Part shown: positions 1 to 8,734 of the stretch, piece after piece
How positions within the stretch are numbered: position 1 is the first letter of the stretch
Layout of the letters: each line of letters begins with the position of its first letter
Source of the DNA: Streptomyces mirabilis
GTDB lineage: Bacteria > Actinomycetota > Actinomycetes > Streptomycetales > Streptomycetaceae
NCBI RefSeq assembly: GCF_039503195.1
Contig: NZ_JBCJKP010000001.1
Span: 1,054,001 to 1,118,000, forward strand
Direction of reading: 5' to 3'
DNA: 64,000 nucleotides
The notes under the pieces: model-generated
What the model saw: only the letters and a program-made list of their open reading frames with translations
What the model was told of the DNA's origin: nothing
The model's database searches: none
Made by a program: the position numbers and the translations under genes

Positions 1-77
1 GCACCCGTGTCCCCCGCGTGCGGCAGACATGCACGCCGGACCGCTCGTCATGCTCAGGTAGGACATACCGGTCGTTT

Positions 78-97
78 GCTACTGCGTTCTCAGTAGC
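78..97. promoter_or_regulatory. Inverted repeat upstream of the two-component operon
   Basis: GCTACTG (78-84) and CAGTAGC (91-97) are perfect 7-bp arms around a 6-nt spacer, about 100 bp before the histidine kinase start. Size and position suit a dimeric regulator site, possibly for the downstream response regulator. The function is inferred only from symmetry and place. Confidence 0.35.
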
Positions 98-193
98 CGG
101 GAGAGTCGGCCGGCGCATGACGACGGGACACCCCTGCTCAGGCAAGCTGAGAAGGTTCACCATGGCCACAGCACCCGACAGAAAACCCTCCCG

Positions 194-1408
194 ATGAACA
201 CCAGCCGGCAGCGGTTCGCCAAGGACCATCCCCGCGTCATGCGGGTGACGGTCGTTCTGCTGCTGTTCGCCGCCGCCGCTCTCGGCAGCACCTGGACCAG
301 CGCGGAACCCAGCGGCCGGCACCTCACCCCGTGGCCCGGCATTCTCCTGGGCGGCTTCGGGGCCCTGGCCCTGCTGTGGCACCGCAGGTACCCGCTCACC
401 GTGGTGGCGGTGACCGCGGCCGCCGCCAACGCCGCCAACGCCCTGGGCTATCTGGTCACTCCCCTGCTGCTGGCACCGCTGATGGCCGCCCTGTACTGGC
501 TGGCCGTCCACACCGACCGCAGGACCGGGCGCATCGGTCTGGCCGGCACCGCCGCGCTGCTGGTCACCACCGCGCTGGTCGTCGACTCCCCTCACCATCC
601 GCTGTCCCTCGTCCTCGCGACGGTCGGCCCCGTCTTCTGGGTGCTGGTGCCCATCGCCTGGGGCACCGCGACCCGGCTGCGGGCCGACTACCTGGAGGCC
701 GTGCACGCCCGCGCGGAGATCGCCGAGCGCACCCGTGAGGAGGAGGCGCGGCACCGGGTGGCCGAGGAGCGCATGCGCATCGCCCGTGAGCTGCACGACG
801 TCGTCGCCCACCACCTCGCACTGGCCAACGCGCAGGCCGGGACGGCCGCCCATCTCCAGCGCACCCATCCCCAGCAGGTGCAGAGAATCCTCGACGACCT
901 CGCCGGCACCACCGCGTCGGCGCTGCGCGAACTCAAGGCCACCGTCGGGCTGCTGCGCCAGACCAACGACCCCGACGCGCCGCTGGAACCCTCCCCGGGC
1001 CTGGACCGGCTCCCGGAACTCACGGCCGCGTTCGCGACCGCCGGGCTCAAGGTCGACGTCACCACCGCGGGCGCGGCGCGCCCGCTGTCACCGGGAGTGG
1101 ACCTGACCGCCTTCCGCATCATCCAGGAGGCGCTGACCAACGTCACCAAGCACGCCGCCTCGGACAGCGCACACGTGCGGCTCGTCTACTCCCACAACCG
1201 GCTGACCATCACGGTCACCGACGAGGGGGCGAGCACGGTGACCGCCGCTCCGGCCCCGGGCCACGGGTTCGGTCTCATCGGCATGCGTGAGCGCGCCCTG
1301 TCCGTGGGCGGCGGGCTCAGGGCCGATCACCGGGCCGGGGGCGGCTTCGAGGTCACCACGGATCTGCCGCTGTACACCCCCACCCCGGAAGAGGACCGCA
1401 CCCCATGA
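194..1408 (+). CDS. Sensor histidine kinase, DesK/NarX-like (HisKA_3)
   Basis: Membrane sensor kinase of the short actinobacterial type, 404 aa. The first 170 residues are hydrophobic with several membrane segments. A coiled linker rich in E and R follows, then the dimerisation/phosphoacceptor helix with ELHDVVAHHLA (first H is the phosphorylated residue in HisKA_3 proteins). The C-terminal HATPase shows an N-box (AFRIIQEALTNVTKHA) and a G-rich lid (GHGFGLIGMRER). It should phosphorylate the response regulator whose ATG overlaps its stop codon (ATGA). No extracellular sensor domain is evident, so the signal may be membrane-borne; the stimulus is not deducible. The ATG at 194 lacks a strong Shine-Dalgarno sequence. 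Confidence 0.9.
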   Translation: MNTSRQRFAKDHPRVMRVTVVLLLFAAAALGSTWTSAEPSGRHLTPWPGILLGGFGALALLWHRRYPLTVVAVTAAAANAANALGYLVTPLLLAPLMAALYWLAVHTDRRTGRIGLAGTAALLVTTALVVDSPHHPLSLVLATVGPVFWVLVPIAWGTATRLRADYLEAVHARAEIAERTREEEARHRVAEERMRIARELHDVVAHHLALANAQAGTAAHLQRTHPQQVQRILDDLAGTTASALRELKATVGLLRQTNDPDAPLEPSPGLDRLPELTAAFATAGLKVDVTTAGAARPLSPGVDLTAFRIIQEALTNVTKHAASDSAHVRLVYSHNRLTITVTDEGASTVTAAPAPGHGFGLIGMRERALSVGGGLRADHRAGGGFEVTTDLPLYTPTPEEDRTP

Positions 1409-2085
1409 CCATCAGTGTGCTGCTCGCCGACGACCAGGCCCTGCTCCGGGCGACCTTCCGCATCCTGATCGACTCCTGCCCCGACCTCGAAGTCGTCGAC
1501 GAAGCCACCAACGGCAAAGAAGCCGTCGACCTCGCCCGCATCCACAAACCCGACATCGTCCTCATGGACATCCGCATGCCGCACACCGACGGCCTCACCG
1601 CCACCGCCACCATCTGCGCCGACCCCGACCTCGACACCACCCGTGTCCTCATCCTCACCACCTTCGAAATCGACGAATACGTCGCCCAGGCCCTGCGCGC
1701 CGGAGCCAGCGGCTTCCTCGGCAAAGACGTCGGCGCGGACGCCCTCCTGGACGCCATCCGCACCGTCGCCGCCGGCGACACCCTCCTCTCCCCCCAAGCC
1801 ACCCGCACCCTCATCACCCGCTTCCTCACCACCCCCACCCCCAACGCCCCCCTCGCCCCCCCCGAAGCCCTCACCCCCCTCACCGCCCGCGAACGCGAAG
1901 TCATGGCCCTCGCCGCCGAAGGCCACTCCAACAACGACATCGCCGACCAACTCACCGTCAGCCCCCTCACCGTCCGCACCCACATCCACCGCGCCATGAC
2001 CAAACTCGGCGCCCGCGACCGCGCCCAACTCGTCGTCATCGCCTACCAGACCGGCCTCGTCACCCCCGCACCCCCCACCCCCTGA
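1405..2085 (+). CDS. NarL/FixJ-family response regulator (LuxR HTH)
   Basis: DNA-binding response regulator of 226 aa, partner of the preceding kinase. The receiver domain shows the acidic pair (LLADDQALL), the phosphoacceptor D in IVLMDIRMP, the conserved T (ILTTFE) and K (GKDVG). The C-terminal LuxR-type HTH has LTAREREVMALAAEG and SVSPLTVRTHI-like helices (actual: QLTVSPLTVRTHIHRAM). GAAGAGGA lies just upstream of the ATG, and the 4-nt ATGA overlap implies coupled translation. Codon use is extreme even for this GC class: almost every third position is C, with long CCC/CTC runs in the linker (residues about 135-155), unlike the kinase gene beside it. Confidence 0.93.
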   Translation: MTISVLLADDQALLRATFRILIDSCPDLEVVDEATNGKEAVDLARIHKPDIVLMDIRMPHTDGLTATATICADPDLDTTRVLILTTFEIDEYVAQALRAGASGFLGKDVGADALLDAIRTVAAGDTLLSPQATRTLITRFLTTPTPNAPLAPPEALTPLTAREREVMALAAEGHSNNDIADQLTVSPLTVRTHIHRAMTKLGARDRAQLVVIAYQTGLVTPAPPTP

Positions 2086-2182
2086 CCCCGCACCACGCCG
2101 GGAGGCGGCCCCGCCCCGTTCTGTGATAACCCAGAAGGAACACCATCTCTGTGAGAGATGGACCGGGGCATCGGGAGAGGAC

Positions 2183-3052
2183 ATGGATCTGCGGCAGATG
2201 GAGGTCGTCGTCGCGGTGGCCGAGGAGGGCGGGTTCACCGCCGCGGCGCAGCGGCTGCACGTGGTGCAGTCCGCCGTGTCGAGCACCGTGCGCGCACTGG
2301 AGCGGGAGCTCGGGACCCCGCTGTTCGACCGCACCACGCACCGGGTGTCGCTGACTCCGGCGGGCGAGGCCTTCCTACCGGCAGCGCGGGCGACGTTGCG
2401 GGCCGCCGAACAGGCGCGGTCGGCGGTCGACGCCGCCCGGGGACAGCTGCGCGGACGGGTGACGGTCGGCACCATGCAGGGGGTGTGGGCCGACCTGCAC
2501 CGCCCGCTGGCCGCGCTGCGCGCGGAGCACCCGGGAGTGGCGGTGCGGCTGCGGCAGGGGGCCGTGACCGACATCCGCCAGGCGTTGCGCGAGGGCACGG
2601 TGGATCTGGCGGTGGTCGCCCTCGACCGTCAGCAGCAGCGCGGTCTTGTGACCCGGCTGCTCGCCCGGGAGGAGATGGTGCTGGTGTCCGCGCCGGGCCG
2701 GGTCCTGGGCGGGACCGGGCCCGACGGGAGGGTCACGCTGGCCGAAGCGGCCCGGCTGCCGCTGGTGGACTTCACGCCCGGCTGGGCGATCCGCCTCGCC
2801 GTCGACCGGGCGTTCCGTGCCGCCACCGTCGAGCGCGAGTCGACCTTCGAGGTGAACGACATCGTCGCGGCGTCCGAACTCGTCCGCGCCGACCTCGGTG
2901 TGTGCGTCATGCCCATCTCGATCGCCGACCGCTTCCCCGACCTGGACAAGCACCGGTTCGACCGGCACGCGCCGAGCTGGAAGGTCATGGTGGTCCAGCC
3001 ACGCGGGGAGGCGCCCCCGGCGGTCGCGGCCCTGCTGCGGCACATGGCCTGA
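2183..3052 (+). CDS. LysR-family transcriptional regulator
   Basis: 289-aa LTTR. Residues 1-60 form the winged HTH (MDLRQMEVVVAVAEEGGFT, then AAAQRLHVVQSAVSSTVRAL, LFDRTTHRVSLTPAG), followed by a linker helix and a periplasmic-binding-like effector domain. I chose the ATG at 2183 because GGGAGAGG lies 4 nt upstream; an earlier in-frame ATG at 2123 has no such site and adds a non-conserved stretch. LTTRs usually act on a divergent neighbour, but here the upstream genes run in the same direction, so its target is unclear. Confidence 0.9.
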   Translation: MDLRQMEVVVAVAEEGGFTAAAQRLHVVQSAVSSTVRALERELGTPLFDRTTHRVSLTPAGEAFLPAARATLRAAEQARSAVDAARGQLRGRVTVGTMQGVWADLHRPLAALRAEHPGVAVRLRQGAVTDIRQALREGTVDLAVVALDRQQQRGLVTRLLAREEMVLVSAPGRVLGGTGPDGRVTLAEAARLPLVDFTPGWAIRLAVDRAFRAATVERESTFEVNDIVAASELVRADLGVCVMPISIADRFPDLDKHRFDRHAPSWKVMVVQPRGEAPPAVAALLRHMA

Positions 3053-3142
3053 CGGGTGTGGCGTGAGAGGAGACGGAGGGACGAAGTGGATCGTCCCTCG
3101 TCTCAATCCCTCAGCCTCCGCGAACAAACTCCCCCCGACCGC

Positions 3143-3709
3143 TCAAGGTTGCTTCTCGACGTCCTTCACCGAGGTCGGCCCCAACTGCTTGGCGCTGGCG
3201 TACTCCGGCATCGTCATGGGCTTGTCGAACAGGAAGAACGACTGGTTCGTGCCGACCGTGAACTCCATGTACGCGCCCGTCGTGGCGTCGAAACCGTAGT
3301 AGGCGTTGCAGGTGGAACCCGTCGTGTACGTGCCGTCCATGCCGGGCTGCGAGAGAACCGCGACGCCGTTGGAGTAGGACTCCACCCTCTCCGTCGGAGT
3401 GAGCATCTTGCAACGCGGCACCGGCAGTCCCTTCATGATGAAGTACCCGTACTCGCCGTTGGCGTTCTGGATGTAGACGTACGAGAGTTTGCCCCGCTTC
3501 CCCCACGTCTTGATCCACTGGTTGATCGCTTCGCGGGTCGGCGAGTACTCCATGCGGCCCGCCGGCTGCTGGGCCACGAGGTGGTCGTAGGTGTCCTGCT
3601 TGGCCTTGTTCTCCTTGTCCTGGCTGGAGTCCTCGGTGCAGGACGTCAGGGCAAGGCCCAGGACGAGCGCGACGACGGTGGCCAGGCCCATGCGTACGAA
3701 GTTCTTCAT
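3143..3709 (-). CDS. Putative lipoprotein of unknown function
   Basis: 188 aa. The N-terminus is a lipoprotein signal: basic MKNFVRMG, a hydrophobic core, and the lipobox LTSC near residue 20, so it should be anchored to the outer face of the membrane. The mature part begins with a highly charged Q/D/K/E helix and later contains two cysteines (PRCKML, STCNAYYGF) and many aromatic residues. It lies 34 bp downstream of the membrane-protein gene at 3744-4190 on the same strand, so the two are probably one operon. I recognise no family; the role is unknown. The start at 3709 is set by the signal peptide. Confidence 0.75.
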   Translation of the reverse strand: MKNFVRMGLATVVALVLGLALTSCTEDSSQDKENKAKQDTYDHLVAQQPAGRMEYSPTREAINQWIKTWGKRGKLSYVYIQNANGEYGYFIMKGLPVPRCKMLTPTERVESYSNGVAVLSQPGMDGTYTTGSTCNAYYGFDATTGAYMEFTVGTNQSFFLFDKPMTMPEYASAKQLGPTSVKDVEKQP

Positions 3710-3743
3710 GCGGTGCTGCCCTCTTCCCGGGATGAGATGGGGA

Positions 3744-4190
3744 TCAGTTGGTGCACGTCGTGCGCTCGGCGCTGGCATCCAGCCGGTACGGCAGATCCTT
3801 GTCACGGAAGGGTGCGCGGTGCTCCTGGGCGGCCTTCGAGTTGTAGTCGTTGACCGACTCGATCCGACTGGCCTTCAGCGCGGTGATCGACTGGTCGATC
3901 TGCGTCGTGCGAGTCTCCGAAGCGGTCTTCCGCTCGTCCTGGAGCACCTGGATCGTCCCTTCGGCGTTCTGCACGGCCTCGCACAGATCGAAGAACTCCT
4001 CGTACGTGGTCTGCCGGAACTCGCCCGAGCCGACGGTGTTCTCGCGCTTGGCCGCCTCACCGCGGAACGGGGCGGTGATCCACCCCGCGGCGCCGAAGGC
4101 GAACGCCCCGATCACGTACAACACCGCCAGGCCGATGACCCCGGCGACGGCCCAAGCCCCTAACCGTGCCCCCTCGCGTACCTGCCCCAT
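3744..4190 (-). CDS. Single-pass membrane protein with coiled coil, unknown function
   Basis: 148 aa starting MGQVREGARLG. One strong transmembrane segment (about residues 12-36, ending AAGWITAPFRG) is followed by a long charged helix rich in E, Q, R and T (about 60-115) that should form a coiled coil, and a C-terminal tail with two cysteines (LCEAVQ, TTCTN). The start at 4190 has GGGGG about 7 nt upstream; an ATG 6 nt earlier sits too close to it. It is the first gene of a likely two-gene operon with the downstream lipoprotein. A small envelope assembly is plausible but unproven. Confidence 0.7.
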   Translation of the reverse strand: MGQVREGARLGAWAVAGVIGLAVLYVIGAFAFGAAGWITAPFRGEAAKRENTVGSGEFRQTTYEEFFDLCEAVQNAEGTIQVLQDERKTASETRTTQIDQSITALKASRIESVNDYNSKAAQEHRAPFRDKDLPYRLDASAERTTCTN

Positions 4191-4698
4191 GGCCATCCCC
4201 CTTCGCAGATGGTTCCGCGGCGTGGAACCACCTTCCGCGAAGGAGGACACGGCGCCCGGTGAAACGGTTCCGCCGGCACGAGCGCCAGGAGGGGGTCACG
4301 GGGGCGGTCGAGCCACAGCGGCCACACGGTCCAGCGGCAGTACTCCTCCGGCCGCCCGCCGTGGCCGTCCGGCCATGCCGGCCACGGCTGCACCGCCGCG
4401 ACGGCCTGCCGCTCCACGTCCGTGGTGTCCGAGGTACAGCGACGGGACCGGGCCGGACGGACGGCGGCCGTGCACCTCACGTCGCCGATTCCCACCCGTC
4501 CTCGACGATCGGTGTGTTCACGGAGTTTCCGCCCATCTCGTTCGGAGATGACTGACATTCGAAATCATCGCCACGGCAGAGGAAGCACGGAGGCTCCACG
4601 GGCGCTGAGGAAACCGTGCGAGCGGCAACGAGGCCGCTCGACCACCACCCAGCGTTTCCCGAACCGCTCCCACCGGTTCCCTTCCCGAGAAGGTGTCC
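4191..4698. other. 508-bp stretch with no supported gene
   Basis: Divergent intergenic region between the membrane protein (minus) and the MFS gene (plus). Open frames exist on both strands, but none has a Shine-Dalgarno sequence with recognisable protein features. It presumably holds the two promoters; I see no clear palindrome or terminator. Confidence 0.5.
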
Positions 4699-5913
4699 GT
4701 GTCCAAGTCCCCCGTCCTCAAGTCACCGGGCCAGTCCGCCACCGCGCAGGCGGAGCACGGCGTGCCGGGCTGGCTGGTCGCCCTCTTCGCCGTCGCCTCC
4801 GGCATGACGGTCGCCAACCTGTACTACGCCCAGCCCCTGCTGTCCTCGCTGCGCGACGTGTTCCATGTCGGCACGGCGGCCGCCGGCGGACTCATCACCC
4901 TCACCCAGATCGGCTATGTCCTGGGCATGCTCTTCCTGGTCCCGCTCGGCGACCGGCTGGAGAAGCGCGGACTGATCAGCGTGCTCCTGACGGTCACCAC
5001 GCTCGCCCTGGTCGCCGCGGGTCTCGCCACCAACTTCCCCATGCTGCTGATCGCCTCCCTGATCAGCGGAGGCACCTCGGTCGTCGCCCAGATACTGATC
5101 CCCTTCGCGGCGAGCCTCGCCCCCGACCACGCCCGTGGCCGGATCGTCGGAAGGGTGATGAGCGGCCTGCTCACCGGCATCCTGCTCTCCCGCACCCTCA
5201 GCAGCCTGGTCTCCGACGTGGCGGGCTGGCGGGTGGTGTACCTCGGCTCCGCCGTCCTGATGGCCCTGCTGGCCCTGGCCCTGCGCGCGGCCCTGCCGCA
5301 GCACGCGCCGACCACGACCATTCCGTACGCCCATGTCCTGCGCTCCACGCTCCAACTGGTAAGCCGCCACCCCGTGTTGCTGCGCCGGGGTCTCTACCAG
5401 GCGGCGATGTTCGGTGCGTTCAGCGCGTTCTGGACCACCGTGTCGTACGTCCTGACCGGCCCCCACTTCCACTACTCCCCCATCGGTGTCGGCCTCTTCG
5501 CGCTCGTCGGCGCGGCCGGTGCGGCCGTCGCCCCGTTGGCCGGTCACTGGGCCGACCGCGGGCTCGTCCGTCCCATGACCGGGATCGCCTTCGCCGTCGC
5601 GGCCCTGGCCTTCGCGCTCGCGGGCTTCGGTCAGTCCCACATCACCCTGATCGCCCTGGCCGCGATCCTGATCGACACGGCCGTACAGTCCACCCTGATC
5701 CTCGGCCAGCACACCATCTACCAGCTCGACCCGAACGCCCGCGCCCGCCTCAACAGCGCGTTCATCGCGATCTTCTTCGTCGGCGGCGCGCTCGGCTCCC
5801 AGCTCGGCTCGATCGCCTACCACGCGGCCGGCTGGACCGCGGTCACCGTCCTGGGCGCCGCCCTGCCGGTGCTGGGCCTGCTCCACTGGACGACGGAACG
5901 CCGTACGGCCTGA
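4699..5913 (+). CDS. MFS transporter (DHA1-like exporter)
   Basis: About 404 aa with the 12 hydrophobic segments of the major facilitator superfamily. The N-terminal NLYYAQPLLSSL after the first helix and the motif-A-like PLGDRLEKRG between helices 2 and 3 place it in the DHA1-type drug/metabolite exporter group; a second copy of the loop motif is GHWADRGLVRP in the C-terminal half. The GTG at 4699 has GAGAAGG at ideal spacing; a GTG at 4693 overlaps that site and is less likely. The substrate cannot be told. The 3' end overlaps the convergent gene below by 71 bp. Confidence 0.88.
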   Translation: MSKSPVLKSPGQSATAQAEHGVPGWLVALFAVASGMTVANLYYAQPLLSSLRDVFHVGTAAAGGLITLTQIGYVLGMLFLVPLGDRLEKRGLISVLLTVTTLALVAAGLATNFPMLLIASLISGGTSVVAQILIPFAASLAPDHARGRIVGRVMSGLLTGILLSRTLSSLVSDVAGWRVVYLGSAVLMALLALALRAALPQHAPTTTIPYAHVLRSTLQLVSRHPVLLRRGLYQAAMFGAFSAFWTTVSYVLTGPHFHYSPIGVGLFALVGAAGAAVAPLAGHWADRGLVRPMTGIAFAVAALAFALAGFGQSHITLIALAAILIDTAVQSTLILGQHTIYQLDPNARARLNSAFIAIFFVGGALGSQLGSIAYHAAGWTAVTVLGAALPVLGLLHWTTERRTA

Positions 5914-6466
5914 TCAGTGACCCCGGGAGCGGGTCACGATCCCGCTTCCCCCGCAGGAAGTTGCTCACCTGACAGGCGAGGCTGTCCCGCGCCGAGTCGG
6001 AGCGGGCGGCGGCGTCGACCGAACCCTCGTAGAGGTCGATGCCGCCGACCCACAGGTACCGGTCGGTCCACTCGTCGTCGACCTTCAGCTGGATCTGGAT
6101 GTCCACCCGGGGCAGGGAGGCGTCGGGGCCCGCGGCGAAGAGGACCGCGGTGGCCCGGCGCAGGGGGTAGACGTCGTAGCCCTCGATGAACTGGGAGTTC
6201 CGCCAGTCCAGGAAGGCGCTCTCGCCGTCGGGGCCGACCCGGATGTCCATCTGGCCGTCCTCGAGATGGATGCCGAAGTGCTCGCCACCACGGTTCTCGA
6301 CGGTCACCCGGCACCGGAAGTACGTCAGCCCTTCGGCGGCGTCGTCGCGTCCCCGCGGCGGCTCCGCCCGCTCCACCCCGTGGACGCGGACGCGCAGGCC
6401 GGCGTGCTCGTCGTACTCCTGCCAGTCCCCGACCACGTTCGGTTCGTGCACGGTCCACCTCTCCAC
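5843..6466 (-). CDS. Hypothetical cytoplasmic protein
   Basis: 207 aa beginning MERWTVHEPNVVGDW. No signal or membrane segment. The body alternates short beta-like hydrophobic stretches and looks like an all-beta fold, with VENRGGEHFGIHLEDGQ and DRYLWVGGIDLYEG as distinctive segments; the last 25 residues are low-complexity P/G/S/R and overlap the 3' end of the MFS gene tail to tail. Conservation and function are unknown to me. Third-position GC is consistent with coding on this strand through residue 180. Confidence 0.65.
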   Translation of the reverse strand: MERWTVHEPNVVGDWQEYDEHAGLRVRVHGVERAEPPRGRDDAAEGLTYFRCRVTVENRGGEHFGIHLEDGQMDIRVGPDGESAFLDWRNSQFIEGYDVYPLRRATAVLFAAGPDASLPRVDIQIQLKVDDEWTDRYLWVGGIDLYEGSVDAAARSDSARDSLACQVSNFLRGKRDRDPLPGSLIRPYGVPSSSGAGPAPAGRRPGR

Positions 6467-6632
6467 CTCAGAGAGCTGTTTCCTATCGGGGCCCTCAACG
6501 GGGTGTCAAATGGGCGGAACGCACCGTGGCCAGCGTTTTCGCCCGCCTGGATCGGCGATCAAGCCGTGCCCAGCCAGAACCCGTGTCCCCGCCGTTGCGA
6601 GGACATTTCCGTGCGTGCTGCACATCACGTTC

Positions 6633-7265
6633 TCAGGCGCCGCGGCGCAGCGCCCGCATCTGCTCGTCGAGGGGGCCGAGGCCGACGTCGCGGCGCCGCT
6701 CCTCGAGGGTCTCGGGCCGTCGGATCGGATACGGGCGCAAGGTCGCGGGGTCGACCCGGGTGCCGTAGAACTGGGGCTGGCCCAGTTCGACCGCGCAGTG
6801 ATCGGCGATGTAGGCGTGGTGCGGACCGGGGCAGCGGCCGTCCGCGGTGGCCAGGGCGATCAGGTCGCGGCAGCGGAGCTGGAAGTCGAGGTCCGGGGCG
6901 TGCAGCAGGATCATCAGGGCCGCGGTCGAGGCCGGCGCGCCGACCAGGTCCGCGGTCGGCCAGCCGTGTCGGCGGACGATCGTCCCGAGGGCGTCGGCAT
7001 TGGTCCTGCGGCATTCGACGAGGCCGCGCCGGACCTGTGGGGTGGGGTTCGTCCGCGCCTGCCGCATCAGGTGCCGCTCCTCGTCGGCCCGGCGCGAGAG
7101 TTCCCGGGCGAGCGCGGCGGCGAGTGCCGGGAGGATCCCCGGCGACGCGGGCACTGGCTCCACCGGCGCTCCGTCCGGCTCCACCGGCGCTCCGTCCGGC
7201 TCCACCGGCGCTCCGTCCGGCTCCACCCGCGCGCCGACCGTCAAGTGCCCCGGTGATCGCTTCAT
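6633..7265 (-). CDS. DUF6624-like protein with N-terminal heptad repeats
   Basis: 210 aa starting MKRSPGHLTVGARVEPDG. The C-terminal two thirds match the DUF6624 pattern as I know it: RHGWPTADLVG, a helix ending LDFQLRCRDL, HHAYIADHCAVELGQPQFYGT. That domain has no settled function. The N-terminus carries about four copies of the heptad GAPVEPD encoded by exact 21-bp repeats. The ATG overlaps the stop of the upstream RsbW-like gene (ATGA at 7262-7265), so the two are translated together. Confidence 0.8.
   Translation of the reverse strand: MKRSPGHLTVGARVEPDGAPVEPDGAPVEPDGAPVEPVPASPGILPALAAALARELSRRADEERHLMRQARTNPTPQVRRGLVECRRTNADALGTIVRRHGWPTADLVGAPASTAALMILLHAPDLDFQLRCRDLIALATADGRCPGPHHAYIADHCAVELGQPQFYGTRVDPATLRPYPIRRPETLEERRRDVGLGPLDEQMRALRRGA
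7156..7218 (-). repeat. Three exact 21-bp tandem repeats inside the DUF6624-like gene
   Basis: The unit GGCTCCACCGGCGCTCCGTCC (as read on +, 20 of 21 shared bases obvious by eye) occurs at 7156, 7177 and 7198, with a degenerate fourth copy after. Each unit is 7 codons, so copy-number change keeps the frame and only lengthens the linker. Confidence 0.85.
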
Positions 7266-7744
7266 GGCATGCCCCGGAGCGCCAGGGTGAACCACACCTT
7301 CTTGCCCGTGGTGCCGGGGTCGGCCGGTGCGATGCCCCAGTCGTCCGTCAGAGCGGCCACGATGGCCAGTCCGCGTCCCGACTCCTCGGCGCCGCCCGTG
7401 TCGCGTGCTCGCGGCAGTGCGGACGAACGGTCGGCGACCGTCACACGCAGCTCGTGCCCGAGGTGTTCCAGGGTGACGGTGATCGTGTCGCGGGGGCCGG
7501 GACTGCCGTGTCTGACCGCGTTGGCGAACAGCTCGTCCGTGGCGAGGACAGCGTTGTCGAGGCACTCGGAGGGCAGGCGCAGAGGGGTGAGGTGCTCGGC
7601 GACCATGTCCCGCACGCCGGCCGCGCGCGAGGGTTGGGCGGGGACCGTGGTCCGCACCAGGCTGGGGTGCGTCCTGGGCAGCACGGCGGCGTCGTGCTGC
7701 GGTGTGGGCGACGGCCCGCGGCGATGAGCCCTGGATGCCGTCAT
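7262..7744 (-). CDS. RsbW-like ATP-binding protein (anti-sigma/kinase fold, HATPase_c_2)
   Basis: 160 aa. It has the actinobacterial RsbW-type histidine-kinase-like ATPase fold: AVLATDELFANAVRHG is the N-box, VTVADRSS the DxxS/G1 element, SGRGLAIVAALTDDWG the lid, and GKKVWFTLAL the last strand. Such proteins bind ATP and regulate sigma factors or anti-anti-sigma factors by phosphorylation. The start at 7744 has an excellent AAGGAGGACCG ribosome site. The overlapping DUF6624 gene downstream is its likely partner. No sigma factor or STAS gene lies nearby, so the target is unknown. Confidence 0.88.
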   Translation of the reverse strand: MTASRAHRRGPSPTPQHDAAVLPRTHPSLVRTTVPAQPSRAAGVRDMVAEHLTPLRLPSECLDNAVLATDELFANAVRHGSPGPRDTITVTLEHLGHELRVTVADRSSALPRARDTGGAEESGRGLAIVAALTDDWGIAPADPGTTGKKVWFTLALRGMP

Positions 7745-7896
7745 CGGTCCTCCTTCATCGCAGCGCGGTGGGGGATGTGCTCGATGGCTGCCCGTGCAGC
7801 CAACAGGGCACGGCCCCCCGCCGACCAGGGGGTATCGGGGTTGTCCGGTTGCAGGCACGTAGTGGCATGGGATGTATGTTCGATCAGGTGAGGAAC

Positions 7897-8709
7897 GTGA
7901 GCGGGAGCCGGACGCCGGTGCGCCCAGGCGATCCCACCGGGTGGTCGGGGGTGCGCGGCAAGCGCGTCCTGGTCACCGGTGGAACGCGGGGTCTGGGCGA
8001 ACAGATCGTGCGGCTGCTCGCGGCCGAAGGGGCCCGGGTGGCGACCTGCGCGCGCGGCGCGGGCGATCTGGCGGCGCTGGCGGCATCGCTGGACTCCCCG
8101 CTGTTCACCCAGGCGCTCGACGTCACCGAGCCGGAGCGCCTGGAGGAGTTCGTCGCGGCCATGGCGAATCGTTTCGGCGGGCTCGACGGGGTGGTGGCCT
8201 GTGCGGGCGGTTCGCGCGGCGGCCGCTTCGAGGAGACGGACGCCGAGGACTGGGCGGCGACCTGGGAGGTGAACGTCGGCCATGCCGCGCGCCTCGTCCG
8301 GGCCGCGGTGCCGCATCTGCGGGCCGCTGGGGGCGGATCCGTCGTGGTGATCTCGTCGATCTCCGGCTGGAAGCCGGGGCCGCCCGTCCAGTACGGGGTG
8401 GCGAAGTCCGCCCAGATCCAGTTGGCCGCCTCGCTCGCCCGTGAACTGGGGACGGACGGAATCCGGGTGAACGCCGTCTCCCCCGGATCGATGCTCATCC
8501 CGGGCAGGCGCTGGGACCGGATGCGCCGGGAGGACCCCGAGGCGTACGCGGGATTCGTGGCGACGGAGCTTCCGAGCGGAGCGCCGGTCGCTCCGGAGGA
8601 GGTCGCCCGGGTGGTGGCGTTTCTGCTGTCCGACTGGTCGAGCGGTATTTCCGGAGCGCACCTCCCCGTCGACCGCGCCCAGAACGCACCCTCGCCGGAC
8701 GGCTACTGA
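7897..8709 (+). CDS. SDR-family NAD(P)-dependent oxidoreductase
   Basis: About 270 aa classical short-chain dehydrogenase/reductase. Visible motifs are the nucleotide-binding TGGTRGLG, the structural VACAGG (in place of NNAG), EVNVGHA, the catalytic S in VISSISGW, YGVAKSAQ (YxxxK) and RVNAVSPGSM. All catalytic residues are present. The GTG at 7897 has AGGTGAGGA just upstream; ATGs at 7867 and 7876 lack a ribosome site. It is a single gene divergent from the RsbW-like gene; the substrate is not predictable. Confidence 0.9.
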   Translation: MSGSRTPVRPGDPTGWSGVRGKRVLVTGGTRGLGEQIVRLLAAEGARVATCARGAGDLAALAASLDSPLFTQALDVTEPERLEEFVAAMANRFGGLDGVVACAGGSRGGRFEETDAEDWAATWEVNVGHAARLVRAAVPHLRAAGGGSVVVISSISGWKPGPPVQYGVAKSAQIQLAASLARELGTDGIRVNAVSPGSMLIPGRRWDRMRREDPEAYAGFVATELPSGAPVAPEEVARVVAFLLSDWSSGISGAHLPVDRAQNAPSPDGY

Positions 8710-8734
8710 GCAGACCGTTCCTGCCTCAGGAACC

